Shown here: piece after piece, positions 1 to 10,814 of the stretch
Numbering within the stretch: position 1 is the stretch's first letter
How the letters are laid out: every line of letters begins with the position of its first letter
From: Gonatopus flavifemur
Lineage: Eukaryota; Arthropoda; Insecta; Hymenoptera; Dryinidae
DNA: 64,000 bases
Direction of reading: 5' to 3'
Assembly: GCA_018340375.1 (NCBI GenBank)
Contig: JAFFJZ010000025.1
Span: 449,501 to 513,500 of the forward strand
Notes under the pieces: generated by a model
Seen by the model: only the letters and a program-made list of their open reading frames with translations
Database searches by the model: none
Told to the model about the DNA's origin: nothing
Program-made: the position numbers and the translations under genes

Positions 1-480
1 TGAATTCGGAGCTTGCACTCAAGCCATGCCCCGTAAAAATCGCCTGGGAGCAATCGTTGGTCTTGAATCATCAGCATCATGATTCTCGTGGGTTCTAGTG
101 CTTCCAAACAATTGCTCATGAGTTTCCAGTTCTTCAATGGCAATGACAAATCTCTATATGTTCAACTTAAATCCAGGCATGATTGTTTGGCATTTAGCAA
201 CCCCTGGAGCATATTTGCTGTGGAGTTCCAACATGTCGGCACATCCAGTTCTGGTTTCTCAACGCCGTATGTTTTCAATAACTGTGACATGCCCTCAATA
301 CACAGCGTTTTCACAACGTTCCGTGCCTGTAGTGATTCAAGTATCAGTATGCAGAATGCTCAACTACAGCGTCCCTAGTTCTTCTTTCCTGGAGGATATC
401 AACTTCAGAAGATCTGAAACTCATTTTTGGAGAAGGTATCTCAAAAACATCTCCCAAATATCTTTCAGAAGTGAGAACTG
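1..480. other. no gene recognised, left edge
   Basis: Two short overlapping open frames exist here (79-378 and 137-490), but neither translation shows a recognisable domain, a repeat, a signal peptide or a compositional bias. They overlap each other in different frames, which suggests chance open frames. I see nothing functional to support. Confidence 0.3.
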
Positions 481-754
481 TCCCAAGTAGCACACGTACA
501 TCCTGAGGATGTTCTGAGAATATACATTGAGGATATTCGAATATTCTATGAGGATTCTTATTACGTGCGCATATACACACATTCTCAGAATGTTCGAATA
601 AGACTATGTGAGATATTCTTAGAATATTTGCCACGAGTATTGTGCAAATATTTGAGAAATTTCATTAAAAAGACCCGTCAATATAAAACTATTGCACTCG
701 ATGGAGAACTAATTCACGATGAATTTCCACAATTGCGGCATCATATTCATATTT

Positions 755-939
755 TGTATATTCATCTCATTCATGGATAAAGTAACCATAGAATTGAAAT
801 TGTTATACAAGCAGATTCAGTATCATTGTATGAAAATTATTCAGTACTAACGAATTACTATCATACTTCATTGTCAAATTCCTTGATGTGATTTTTGTTC
901 GATAATATATTTCCATCCAATTCCGTTTTGAACCGATTT
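755..939 (+). repeat. left copy of ~185-bp direct repeat flanking the LINE
   Basis: The segment starting TGTATATTCATCTCATTC and ending near TTCCGTTTTGAACCGATTT recurs at 4496-4682 with only a handful of substitutions and one small indel. The two copies lie exactly at the 5' and 3' junctions of the retrotransposon. The simplest reading is an unusually long target-site duplication made at integration. Most non-LTR elements make duplications of under 20 bp, so insertion between the arms of an older local duplication is the alternative. Confidence 0.75.
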
Positions 940-1046
940 GATCTCATCCCATGGACTCATCAAAAATCGCCACAACATGACCATCAATCAAGAGGATCTC
1001 ACCAGCCAAGGGATGTTCACAAACCGTCAAAAGACTAGCTAAAATT

Positions 1047-3380
1047 ATGTTTTGGAACATGCAAGGTTTCAAAAATCTTTTGAACACTGATTTTCAAGAA
1101 GAGATTATTTACTGTTCTGAAACATGGCTAATGAATCCAATCGATTATGTGAGTGAGTTTCCTAATTATAAATGTATTTCAGCTCAAGCTACAAAAGAAA
1201 AATGTAAAGGCCGAGCAAGTGGAGGTCTATTATGTTTATATAAGAAAAATATTGATATTAAATTACTGGATTCCACGGACAGCTGGTTATTTACCCTGGT
1301 CAAATTTAATACACAAGATCTAGTTGTAGGGTATGTTTATTTTCGGCCAAACAGAGATATAAAAATTCAGTTAGAACTATTGGAAAATTCGGTGAACAAA
1401 TTATTACAGGAATTTGGACACCTGCCGTTTTTGATTGGGGGAGATTTTAATGCTCGAATTGGAAGTACTGAGGACGAGTTGGAAGAAATTTATGAATATT
1501 CAAATCTCAATCATGTTAGTGAATTTCTAGACATTGTTGTGAATGGCAGAGGTACCGTTTTGGAAAAATTTATGGAAAATCATGGATTTTTTATGATAAA
1601 TGGCAGGACTATACACGATACACCAGCGAAACATACTTTTTGTAGTAGTGCTGGAGCTAGTATTATCGATTTAACCTGGGCCAACTGGGCCAGCCTTAAA
1701 CTCATTGATGACTTTTTTGTCATGCAAAACGTATCCATATCAGACCATTTTTCTACTGTTTCAACATTAAGGCTAGAAGCCCCTGAACCTATTAGGGAAA
1801 CAATTACAAATGATATTGAACTATACTGGAAGAATGATAAAACAGATACATTTATAAATCACATGGAATGGTCAGAGCAAATAAAAACTGATTTTGACAA
1901 TTCAAATGTCAATGAACTGAATGAAAGACTTACAAACACTATTAAAGATGTTGCACTAACGTTAGGAATGTACAGGGTTTGTAACAATAAGAATTCAATC
2001 ACTGGTACATCACAACCATGGTATGACGCTGACTCTTTGACTGTCAAAAGGCAGTTAAGCAAATTATTGAAAGATTGTCGTAAAACAAATTTTGCCAGAA
2101 ACTGCAATATTGAATATGTTAACTGTAAGGAGATATATAAAAAATTATGTGAGCGTAAGAAAAAACAATATGAACAAATATTATTACAATCTTTTGCGAG
2201 AGTGTATGATTCCAAAACATTTTGGAGTGCTGTGAATACGTTGAGGCGTAAAGCTGTTGATGTCGCTCCTATATCTATTGCACAATGGGAACTATTCCTA
2301 AAAAGCATGTATATGTCAGAAAATATGAATTGTGAGTATTATTCCGGAGTGCTAGACCCAACTTTGGATCAAGACATAACATGCACAGAATTGGAGTTTG
2401 TTTTGAAACAGGCCAAGTACAATAAGGCTGCCGGTTCAGATGGAATAACTAATGAATTTCTTAAAATGCTACCACCGAACTGGGAGTTATTTATAGTCAA
2501 TTTATTTAACAAAATCTTAACAACTGAACAAGGGCCCCCAGCATGGTCGAATGTGATGATGACTATGATATTTAAAAGGGATGGGAATGCAAAGGAACCA
2601 ATGAATTATGGGGGGATTGCGTTAGTCAATCATATTGTAGAGATATTCACTAGCATCCTGAAAAATAGGATTGAAAAATGGGCTGAAATCAACGGTATAC
2701 TACCAGAAGAGCAGTCCGGTTCAAGAAAACAAAGAGGTAGCCTTGATAATATCTTTACTTCACAAGCAGCAATACAAATAAATCTCAGACATCCTAAGAC
2801 AACTGTGTATGGACTGTTTGTCGACTTTAGGAGAGCTTTTGATTCTATTGACCACAGAATATTATGGTCCAAACTTTTGTCTATGGGTGTGAGTAGTAAA
2901 CTGATGAGGATAATCAAAAACATGTATGATGACGCTACTGTATGTGTAAAGCAAAGAGGTCTAATATCAAACAACATCACCATAACAGAAGGTGTACTGC
3001 AGGGGGAAATGCTGAGCCCCTTGCTATTCCTCTTATTTATATCCGATATGAACTCATTTTTCAGGAGTAAAAATTTACAAGGCATAAACATAAACATTTA
3101 TCATGATATCTCACGTCTATTTTACGCAGATGATCTGGTCATTTTATCTTCCTCCATATTGGATTTGGAACTCGATATAAAGGCTTTGATAGAATATTGT
3201 AATATAAACAAATCACAAGTCAATTTAAAGAAGACTAAAATAATTAGGTTTAAGAGATGTGGAGGTCATATAAGGGGTAGTCCGACATTCAAATACTTGA
3301 ATGAAGAAATTAAAATCGAAAAGAGCTATACATACTTAGGAATACCCTTCTCCTCCTCAATGACAGGATTAGTGCTATGA
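1047..3380 (+). CDS. LINE endonuclease-reverse transcriptase (ORF2-like), N-terminal part
   Basis: The 777-residue frame begins with an apurinic-type endonuclease/exonuclease/phosphatase domain (about residues 1-240): CSETWL near residue 25 carries the metal-binding Glu, GGDFNARIG near 132 matches the GDFN motif, and SDHFSTV near 235 carries the SDH active-site motif. A reverse transcriptase follows from about residue 470: AAGSDGITNEFLK, QSGSRKQRGSLDN, motif A FVDFRRAFDS near 594, LQGEMLSPLLF, and the catalytic YADD near 695. The frame ends at a stop after YLGIPFSSSM, where the family normally continues. The continuation lies in another frame from 3377. The start was taken at the first Met before the endonuclease. 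A truncated N terminus is likely. Confidence 0.88.
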   Translation: MFWNMQGFKNLLNTDFQEEIIYCSETWLMNPIDYVSEFPNYKCISAQATKEKCKGRASGGLLCLYKKNIDIKLLDSTDSWLFTLVKFNTQDLVVGYVYFRPNRDIKIQLELLENSVNKLLQEFGHLPFLIGGDFNARIGSTEDELEEIYEYSNLNHVSEFLDIVVNGRGTVLEKFMENHGFFMINGRTIHDTPAKHTFCSSAGASIIDLTWANWASLKLIDDFFVMQNVSISDHFSTVSTLRLEAPEPIRETITNDIELYWKNDKTDTFINHMEWSEQIKTDFDNSNVNELNERLTNTIKDVALTLGMYRVCNNKNSITGTSQPWYDADSLTVKRQLSKLLKDCRKTNFARNCNIEYVNCKEIYKKLCERKKKQYEQILLQSFARVYDSKTFWSAVNTLRRKAVDVAPISIAQWELFLKSMYMSENMNCEYYSGVLDPTLDQDITCTELEFVLKQAKYNKAAGSDGITNEFLKMLPPNWELFIVNLFNKILTTEQGPPAWSNVMMTMIFKRDGNAKEPMNYGGIALVNHIVEIFTSILKNRIEKWAEINGILPEEQSGSRKQRGSLDNIFTSQAAIQINLRHPKTTVYGLFVDFRRAFDSIDHRILWSKLLSMGVSSKLMRIIKNMYDDATVCVKQRGLISNNITITEGVLQGEMLSPLLFLLFISDMNSFFRSKNLQGININIYHDISRLFYADDLVILSSSILDLELDIKALIEYCNINKSQVNLKKTKIIRFKRCGGHIRGSPTFKYLNEEIKIEKSYTYLGIPFSSSMTGLVL

Positions 3381-4339
3381 ATGCAGCGATGAAAAAATCT
3401 AATATCGCGATGTGGTCAGTAGTATCAATAATCAACAAAGCTAAAATTAGTACGTTAGCTAGTATCTCGAGATTATTCGATTCTATGATAAGTTCAATAC
3501 TATTATACGCGTGTCCTGTGTGGGCATTAAGATACGTAGAAGAAATCGAGAAAGTTCAAACTAGTTTTTACAAATGTGTGCTATCTCTGCCTAAAAATAC
3601 ATGTAATGCTCTGGTTAGAAGTGAAGTCGGTAAGACTAGACTCGCCTATGCGGTCTTACAACGCACATGGAATTGGATACTTCGTATCCTGAAAATAAAA
3701 AATGATCGGTTCCCCAAAATTTGTTTGAAGAGGCTATTAGAACTGCACTGCAAAAATCCCGATTCGAAATATAACTGGGCCACTCAATTGATGAAAATAA
3801 TTATGTTCATAGATGAGTCTTATAAGTTTTTGGAATCGAATTTGGAATATTCAACATGGAAAGAAGCTGGGGAAGTATTACTCAGGGAATACAAAAACTT
3901 ATTAGACAGTCAGGATCGGTTTGTTGTGAGCACCATGAAGTATTTACAACTCCCGATAACAAGAACGGGAATTTGAGATTGTGCTGCAAAATATCTGTTG
4001 GCAAATGTACCACTGCATTTAAACAGGGTTATTGCGCAAATTAGAACTGCCAGCAAATATTATTTCAGCCTAAATATTAATGGATGCTGCTATAAATTTG
4101 ATCCGGATCAACGCTGTCCCCTATGCAATGCAGACAGCTTAGATACTGTAGAGCACATGTTATTGGGACGTATACACCTTACTCCTTACAGGCGACACTA
4201 TGCAAATTGTAATGATATTCAATTAGACACACTTAATATTAAGGATATGTTTGAGAAATATGATGTAAAATCAATTGAGACACTGTGGTATTTCATAAAA
4301 AGTAGTTGCGAAAAGAGGGCATTTATATTAAATGAATAA
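3377..4339 (+). pseudogene. C-terminal part of the LINE ORF, frameshifted, with one internal stop
   Basis: This frame carries on the thumb and C-terminal region of the reverse transcriptase at 1047-3380 after a frameshift near 3370. It covers 3377-3976, meets one in-frame TGA at 3974-3976, and continues in the same frame to 4339. Near its end CPLCNADSLDTVEHMLLG is the C-terminal zinc-knuckle-like motif (CxxC...H) typical of several insect LINE clades. The expected fourth ligand Cys appears replaced by Arg (GRIH). The combination shows that this copy cannot make an intact protein. Confidence 0.8.
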
Positions 4340-4495
4340 GAAACACATATTCTCACACGATTATTGTACTTTAGCTGAATTTTAAGTGCATAGAGATTTA
4401 GTAATTTTAAGGAAAATTGTATTTACGTATGTTGTCACTTACCCCCCCTGCTATGGGGACAATTGTACCTCAAAGCAATAAATTATCTATCTATC

Positions 4496-4682
4496 TGTAT
4501 ATTCATCTCATTCATGGATGAAGTAACCACAGAATTAAAATTGTTATACAAGCAGATTCAGTATCATTGTATGAAAATTATTCAGTACTAACGAATTACT
4601 GTCACATACTTTATTGTCAAATTCCTTGATGTGATTTTTGTTCGATAATATATTTCCATCCAATTCCGTTTTGAATCGATTT
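4496..4682 (+). repeat. right copy of ~185-bp direct repeat flanking the LINE
   Basis: This segment begins right after the (ATCT)n tail of the LINE and matches 755-939 along its whole length. Differences include GGATAA versus GGATGA, CATAGAATTG versus CACAGAATTA and a small indel in the TACTATCATACTT stretch. A few percent divergence gives a rough measure of the age of the insertion if the two copies arose at integration. Confidence 0.75.
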
Positions 4683-5816
4683 CGTTCGTTTCTATTCTCG
4701 ACATTGTTCGTATCGGATTTCATCCGATGAAGTTATCAAAAGGTTACTCAATAGGTTATATATATACACCATGCAGTAAAAATAATATGACCTGCGAACA
4801 TGTCACTAATTTCTCATCTGTTGAACAAAAGACGAGCGTGTGGTCTAACATGAAAACTTTAACTCACTGCGCTCGAGAAATGAACCACGCGTGCTCTGAC
4901 AAAAACGTTAATAACTTTTTATTGACAATAGCAATTGACTTGGAATTTTCCAGAAAACTTCTTCGATACCTTCCCAACATTTCCCTCACTGGAAGTTTTC
5001 TGTACTCGAAAATTCCCTCGATACTTTCTGTCGTAGAAGGTATCTGGGCGTGAATTCCACCGTTGCATGAGGAACAACAATGACATCAACAATTTTCCAA
5101 ATGTAACAATTCTCAATCATATTATCATTTCCTACAGATATTGATGGAGACGTGGTGGAAATTTTAAAAAGATCGGTCAATCATTCACCGAGATACAGTG
5201 AGTTGAAGCGGAAGATATATTGAATCTTGATTATGGAAAGAAGTTTGTTCCCAATATTTATCTACCAACATTAGTAATGGACAATAATATTTCTCTCACC
5301 CAAAATGTGCGGCTCCCGATTCTGAACGTCTACGTATTTTTAATTTTGTGATGGGAGAAAAAAAAATGTCAACCAAAATTCGTCGCGTTGGACAATACTT
5401 TCTCGGAGTTCCGAGTGCAAGTGTGGTTATTGCATGCGACGCCTCAATTATTACGTCTCTCAACTGCCTAACGATCATAAATATCTAGCAATATTATGGA
5501 TTCATATCAATGGGTGAGGATGATCGCAATTGAGAATAATGAAAAGTACGGCAATTCTTTGTACTTTATTACACATTTGCTGATTATTTTCCCCACATGG
5601 CACTCATAGAGGAAATTTCTGATAGTGCAATGCACAATCGTGAATTCAGTATTCTCCAAATACAAATTCAAGTAATATATTGTCTTTGCGTTTGTAGCTT
5701 GTGAACAATATTATCCGCCATGACTGGATTCATGTCATCGCGATAACTGCACATGCGCTGCTCATCAATCTCCCTACCAACTTTGTGTCCATATTATACG
5801 ACAGTTCATAAAATAT
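4683..5816. other. no gene recognised between LINE and right inverted repeat
   Basis: Short frames at 4727-5053 (plus) and around 4919-5180 (minus) overlap in several frames and show no recognisable domain. The stretch 4925-5045 repeats motifs of the type TTTTCCAGAAAACTTC and CTGGAAGTTTTCTG, suggesting a decayed hairpin, but the ends cannot be fixed. Confidence 0.3.
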
Positions 5817-6105
5817 TCGAAATAATTTCATTCGAATATTCTGAGAATGATTCATGAATATTCACTAACCTTGTACGCTCTTTGTGAGGATATTCGACAC
5901 AGTATTTCACAGACTCTTTGAGAATATTCTCAGGATATTCTGTGTTACTCAGGGTTGTGGACAACTAAAACATCTCTATTGATCTCTCATGAGACATTAA
6001 ACTTGTCCTAAGATATGTTTCAGACATGAACTGCTATGTGGGAAAGGATAAATTGAAATCTCAATCGTTGTCCTTTCTCCCAGTAGTGGACATACGTGTT
6101 GCTCC

Positions 6106-6471
6106 TCAATTACTCACTGCCCAAATGGGTTTATCCAATCTTTCCTTCATCACGTCGTTTATACACAGTTGGAGAGTGTGTGCAGCGCATCGTACCCCAG
6201 TTAGGAGTGGATCATTTATATGATTGATGGGATTGTTTTCTGTTTCTTCATCCCCCCCGTCATCACTTCTGTCTCCTTCGAGGAAATTCTCATTTGAATA
6301 TTCTTCCATCTCACTCTGCAGCAAATTCCTCATCTTCACTATATTCGCACCATTGTCCGTGGCAGTGATGTCACCATTTGGTCGACCGAGTCGATTTACC
6401 CTCTCCGTCGGACCATTTCTCGTCCTCACCATTCCAGCCGGGTGCACGCACACGATGAAACCCGTATTCAT
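6106..6471 (-). pseudogene. hAT-family transposase fragment
   Basis: The minus-strand frame contains TDNGANIVKMRNLL followed, after an acidic insert with many D and E residues, by VRCAAHTLQLCINDVMK. This pair is a hallmark of hAT (and ZBED-like) transposases: the D of TDNG belongs to the RNase H-like catalytic core and the C-A-A-H-T-L-Q-L block is one of the most conserved parts of the family. Only about 120 residues survive. Neither the N-terminal BED finger nor the C-terminal dimerisation region is visible nearby, so this is a dead scrap. Confidence 0.75.
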
Positions 6472-6752
6472 GTGATTCAGAAGCGGTTGGTTCGGACAAT
6501 CGAGAGAGAACGAACTATTCGTCGGTCTTTGTCTTTTTAATATGTTTTACGATCGGCTAACTCCGTGCGAGATCGGAAAAAGTTTGAAGCTCACGCGGTC
6601 GACTTGCCGAAAAGTTTCACCGCTTTTTCTTTTCCGAGCGACAATTTTATTGTAATCAGTATTCAACTGACTTACCCGGCGCCCCGGGCAATTCTCGGCC
6701 GGGGCCCTTCGGTATTTTTTTTTGTTTTTTCCAATAAGAAAGATAGTTGTTT

Positions 6753-6787
6753 GATTCAATAATCAGTTCAATACTGATTATTGAATT
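6753..6787. repeat. short perfect hairpin
   Basis: GATTCAATAATCAGT at 6753-6767 is followed, after a 5-base loop, by ACTGATTATTGAAT at 6773-6786. It lies just after a GC-rich patch (6677-6710, with CCCGGCGCCCCGGGC and GGCCGGGGCCC) that stands out from the AT-rich surroundings. Confidence 0.6.
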
Positions 6788-7915
6788 ATCATGATGATAC
6801 GAATTACAATTTCAATATTAATGTGAATATTGAATAAAATAAAAATATTCATAATTGCGATTCATTATCGAATACAGATCTGATGCATCTCATCATTCAA
6901 TTGAATTCAATTGAATATCAGGACATAATTTTTCAATTATTCTTTATTTTTCATCAATTTTATGAGATCATTGGTTTTTCTTGTGACTGATTATGAACCT
7001 TGCAAGAACCTTTATATGTATTTTATAAAAATTTCCCAATAGTTACGCATTTTGAATGATTATCCCAAATCTTGATAATTTTTCAATGAAGTTTATTAGA
7101 GTTATCAATCAATCGATGGTTGAAAATTCTAAGATAGTTTGGGTATCTATGATAAATATCCCGCGGTGAATTACATGATTTTTCCTGATCAAATAATTAT
7201 TCAGGAATCACCATGATATTCCGATGAGGATAATCAAATCAACATCGATCATCAGATGGAATATCAAAATGATAAGACTGAATATTTATTTAATTGAGTG
7301 CAAATTATTTTCAATGGACTGGATGATTAGATTTGAGCATTCAAATTTGGAAAAGCGAGATATAGCGGAGACGATATTTATGATCAGGGATGGTTTGATG
7401 GAGAGAAATGGAGGCGAGATGGTAGAGTAGAGCACAGGAAAGTTGAGGAAAACCCGAGATCGTCACGGTTGAGTAGAGAGATGGCGTGTGCATGCAAAGG
7501 GAGAAGCACAAGTGTAAATCTACACTAAATATGCTTGAGCACTCGCGTAAGCGAAGAAAATAGAATTCAGATACAGGCTCATAAAGCGTGCGAAAGCGAA
7601 AAAAGAGAACGTGTAGAGTGGTCGTTGCGAGGGTTGCGAAGCGATTCTCTCGAGACAGTGATCGATCGCTGTTGCTGACCCATTGATCGTAGATCCTCGG
7701 GGTTCTTCGGGTCGAAATGCTGGAACTCAGACAGAGATTCGGGAATCGCACCCACGAGCATACGCAGCTACTCGGTCCACCCCGCATACCCACCGAAGCA
7801 ATCCCTAGCCTCGTCTTCCGTTCAACAAAATTGATATTTTATCGTTTCACGCACTATTAGTCTCTCTCTTTCGCTGCATTACTTCATAGAGGTTATATGT
7901 GGATCAGAATATTAC
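6788..7915. other. AT-rich non-coding stretch then purine-rich stretch, no gene recognised
   Basis: Up to about 7330 the sequence is very AT-rich and rich in ATTCAAT and GATCATC words. From 7390 to 7800 it becomes less AT-rich and is open on the minus strand (7341-7793). The translation shows no domain I recognise, so I do not call a gene. Confidence 0.3.
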
Positions 7916-7920
7916 AAGAA

Positions 7921-7985
7921 CCCATAGCCTAGCTGCAAAAGACATGGTTTTTGCGAAGGAATGGTCGAGTTCGATTCTGTGTGGA
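7921..7985 (+). other. tRNA-like sequence, possible SINE head
   Basis: The block contains TAGCTGC at 7930-7936 in the place of an RNA polymerase III A box and GAGTTCGATTCT at 7967-7978, a good match to the B box consensus GGTTCGANTCC. It cannot be folded into a full cloverleaf. The spacing of the two boxes is tRNA-like, so a tRNA-derived SINE head or a decayed tRNA gene is the best guess. Confidence 0.3.
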
Positions 7986-8526
7986 GACATCGCATTTTTT
8001 TTGTCATTTCTCTGGTGAATAATCGAATTTCACATCCGATTATTATTTTTTATGTCATTACATCGTCATTCTATCCATATTCCTAATGTTTCAAAATGCA
8101 CTTGCGGATTTGACCAAGTACAGGTTCGAGTCGATCGAAAATTTCCCAAATATTCGTGTCCATGAGATATAGACCAATCGGTGCAGAATCTTCTGAACAG
8201 CACTTTAGAGGAATGTTTTTGAAACGGTTCACTCGCAAATTTCATCAAACCCTTTGACAGATTGATGAAAAAATTTCAAAACTTTGTCTCCGTGGAATAT
8301 AGACCGATCAATCCGAAATCTTCTGACAATGAAGGCCTCTGTAATGGTACAGCATTGTGCATTCCATAACTTGGATTCAATCTCCTCGAATGCGAAAGTT
8401 AAACAGGTGATGAGGAAGGACAAGTGAACTTGTTCCAGATTTTTTCTGACACCAATGGTTTGGAATTCAATTCCATTAATTCAAAAAAGAATTTTTCGTG
8501 CATACGTACTTTGTATTGTCATCTCG

Positions 8527-8749
8527 AATACCCAGACAGCAAGAATATACTCAATGAATTTATGGGAGTTCATTTGGAGTTCATGGAAAGCCCCTCAATA
8601 GTGGTTTCACATCAGCACTCCATGAATTCATAGTATTCGAAATGGTTCCCACGAATTCTTTCTGAGTTCAATTGATTCTTCAGGTGTTCATTCGATTCAG
8701 AGATGAACGGAACTTCATTTGGGACTATGGTGTGTTGTCTGGGTATTGT
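8527..8749. repeat. MITE with ACCCAGACAGCA-type ends
   Basis: AATACCCAGACAGCAAG at 8527-8543 is mirrored by GTTGTCTGGGTATTG at 8734-8749, giving terminal inverted repeats of about 15 bp around a 220-bp element. Inside, words such as GAGTTCATTTGGAGTTC are repeated. The ends resemble those of other hairpin elements in this window (CCCAAGTAGCA and CCCAGATAGCA), so they may belong to one wider group. Confidence 0.5.
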
Positions 8750-8799
8750 ACTAGGTGTAGAAATATGAAACTGGAATTCTTGGTGGAAATCACACGTTT

Positions 8800-9330
8800 G
8801 TTGTTTGGGAATGATGGAAAATTCTCCATTCACCTACATTCTCACACAAATTGAGACGTTGTTCAGCGAGAGCGTGTCTCATTGAAGCGGGTAGTTGATA
8901 ATTGGACGGAGCCAAGTCTGGAGAATGAGCCGCATGCGATGTCATCTCCCAACTAAACGTCACGATCGTCTCCCTGACCCGTTCTGCTGTGTGTGATGAG
9001 GCATCATCGAGGAGCAAGATGACTTCGTGTTGTCTTTTTCCATATTTTTGTCGTTTGTCACGCAATGCGCGATTCGTGTCGATCATGTGCTGTTGGGAGC
9101 GATCAGTGTTAACGATTCACTCAGATTCAGCAGCCCATGATAGATAACACCCTCCTGACCCCGTCCAACACATAGCATTATCTTCTTTCCAAGAAGGTTG
9201 GTCTAGCAGTAGATGTCAATGATTCGTCTGGATTCACCTGTGGTTTACGAGGCTTAGTATTCTCAAAATATATCCATTTTCCATCACCTGTCACAATTCG
9301 ATATGGAAATTCTTCATTACTCACGTTGTC
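8800..9330 (-). pseudogene. mariner transposase, decayed catalytic region
   Basis: The minus-strand translation around 9310-9220 gives RIVTGDGKWIYFEN, the block with the first catalytic Asp of mariner transposases, and around 9030-8880 gives LLLDDASSHTAERVRE and AHSPDLAPSNYQL, which correspond to the second Asp block (HDNARPH in intact copies) and the SPDLAPSDY block with the third Asp. Stops and frameshifts separate these pieces. No N-terminal helix-turn-helix is visible upstream, because the sequence is interrupted at 9416 by a later LINE. Confidence 0.72.
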
Positions 9331-9538
9331 CTGTGAGTAACAAATTGCAACTGATATGGGACTCTCATTGACACCATATAAAACTGTGGTAAAAATTTCA
9401 TGACGATCAGATCATCATCATCATCATGAAGTAATCAGTCTTACGACTGGTTTGATGAAACCCTCCACCCCTGTCTACTATCCGCCGAACGTTTAATTCC
9501 TACATATTTACTACATTCCTTGTCTTGCACGATTTGCT

Positions 9539-9742
9539 TCATATAACTTGCTGTCTACCTTTACCAGTTTTACCATTCATTTTCCCTTCCAATATTGTTT
9601 TCAATGAACTCCCATACCGTAATGTGTGTCCTATAAGATTGCTTCTCCTCTTCACGATGTGTTCCAAAAGATTTCTTTCTTCATTTATCTGCTCGAGTAC
9701 TTCTTCATTTTTGACTTTGTCTATCCATTTCATTCTGAGCAT
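9539..9742 (-). pseudogene. C-terminal part of the RTE-like ORF
   Basis: The frame has RMKWIDKVKNEEVLEQI and RSNLIGHTLRYGS, matching the extreme C-terminal motif of RTE-like proteins (W...I.NEEVL and R.....GH.LRH). It is separated from the reverse transcriptase frame at 9887 by about 145 bp containing stops and frameshifts. Confidence 0.7.
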
Positions 9743-9886
9743 CCTCCTATAACATCACATTTCAAAAGCTTCAAGTCTTCGTTGATCAGTTTCCCCCATT
9801 GTCCAAGTTTCGCAACCATATTATGCTGTGCTCCAAACATAACTTTTCAAGAATTTCTTCCTTACTTCCAAGCTTATATTTTTTTA

Positions 9887-10801
9887 TCATAATAACTGTT
9901 TCTTTTGGTAAAAAGCCTGTTTCCCTTGTGCTATTCTTGCTCTTATATCTCTTTCGCTTTTGCCGTTTTCTGTAATTATGCTCCCTAGATATTTGAATTC
10001 TTTCACCTGTTCAATTGTCTCGGTATCTATTTTGATTTTCGTTCTTCTAGCTGTTTTCGCTGCTGTACACATCATGAATTTTGTTTTGTCTTTATTTATA
10101 TTCATACAATAGTTTTCCAATAATATTGTTCTCATAGTGTTGAGAATATTTTCTAACTCAGTACTACTCGTGGCAAGTATAGCTATGTCATCCGCGAATC
10201 TCAACATACTTATATTCTCTCCCTGAATCTGTAATTGCGATTGAATTTCCTCCATCACTTCGTTCACTGCTTCTTCTATATATAAATTGAAAATCAGTGG
10301 CGATAATGAGCATCCTTGTCTCATTCCTCTCCTTATTTGCGCTTCCCCTTCCTGACCCTCTATGTCTATTATTGCACTTTGATTCTTATATAATTCGTGT
10401 ATTATTCTTCTATCTTCATAATTTATTCCCACCTTCCTCAGGATCGCAAACATCTTCTCCCAGTCCACATTATCGAGAGCCTTTTGTATATCTACAAAAC
10501 CTACGTACACAGATTTCTTCAGCGCTATTCTTTTCTCTATTACTACCCTAAGTGCTAAAATTGCTTCTCGCGTTCCCCTATTCTTTCTAAAACCAAACTG
10601 ATCTTCTGCCAATCTACTCTCTATTTCATTTTCCATCCTCCTGTATATAATTTTGGTCAGTATTTTCGAAGCGTGTGAAGTTAAACTGATCGTTCTGTAG
10701 TTCTCGCATTTGTCTGTCCCTTGTTTTTTCGGGATAGCGACAATTTTATTCTTTTGGAAATCTTCCGGTACTTCTCCTTCTTCGTACATATCTCTACTCA
10801 A
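9887..10801 (-). CDS. reverse transcriptase domain of RTE-like LINE
   Basis: The 304-residue frame shows the reverse transcriptase motifs in order: NYRTISLTSHASKILTKII near residue 34, QFGFRKNRGTREAI near 71, motif A VGFVDIQKALDNVDW near 102, RRGMRQGCSLSPLIFNLYIE near 160, motif C RFADDIAIL near 204 and FKYLGSIITENG near 270. In motif A the usual aromatic of KAFD is Leu (KALD), and the catalytic Asp residues remain (VDI, ADD). Upstream 10815-11054 continues the same protein after a frameshift. The reading frame alone cannot give a full protein, so it is a fragment of a pseudogene copy. Confidence 0.85.
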   Translation of the reverse strand: MSRDMYEEGEVPEDFQKNKIVAIPKKQGTDKCENYRTISLTSHASKILTKIIYRRMENEIESRLAEDQFGFRKNRGTREAILALRVVIEKRIALKKSVYVGFVDIQKALDNVDWEKMFAILRKVGINYEDRRIIHELYKNQSAIIDIEGQEGEAQIRRGMRQGCSLSPLIFNLYIEEAVNEVMEEIQSQLQIQGENISMLRFADDIAILATSSTELENILNTMRTILLENYCMNINKDKTKFMMCTAAKTARRTKIKIDTETIEQVKEFKYLGSIITENGKSERDIRARIAQGKQAFYQKKQLL

Positions 10802-10814
10802 TTCAAACAGTGCG

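Larger units (their letters stand above)
940..4495 (+). mobile_element. non-LTR retrotransposon (LINE), endonuclease plus reverse transcriptase
   Basis: The insert between the two 185-bp direct repeats encodes an endonuclease/reverse transcriptase polyprotein and ends at the 3' side with a polyadenylation-like AATAAA (CAATAAATTATC) followed by short tandem ATCT units, a tail style seen in several insect LINE groups. No ORF1 is visible upstream of 1047, and the first coding methionine lies only about 100 bp from the 5' junction, so the copy is probably 5'-truncated. One frameshift and one stop are present. The clade (jockey, R1/LOA or I group) cannot be decided by eye. Confidence 0.85.
482..5954. 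mobile_element. degenerate DNA element with imperfect terminal inverted repeats, hosting a LINE
   Basis: The stretch 482-620 begins CCCAAGTAGCACACG and is rich in the motif GAGGATATTCGAATATTC. The stretch 5817-5954 read on the minus strand begins CCCTGAGTAACACAG and shows the same run of ATCCTGAG, AATATTCTCA and CATTCTCAGAATRTTCGAAT motifs in the same order. This is an imperfect inverted repeat of about 130 bp, compatible with the ends of one non-autonomous DNA element of about 1.7 kb into which the retrotransposon at 940-4495 later inserted. No transposase of its own is visible. The alternative is two independent MITEs of one family in opposite orientation. Confidence 0.5.
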
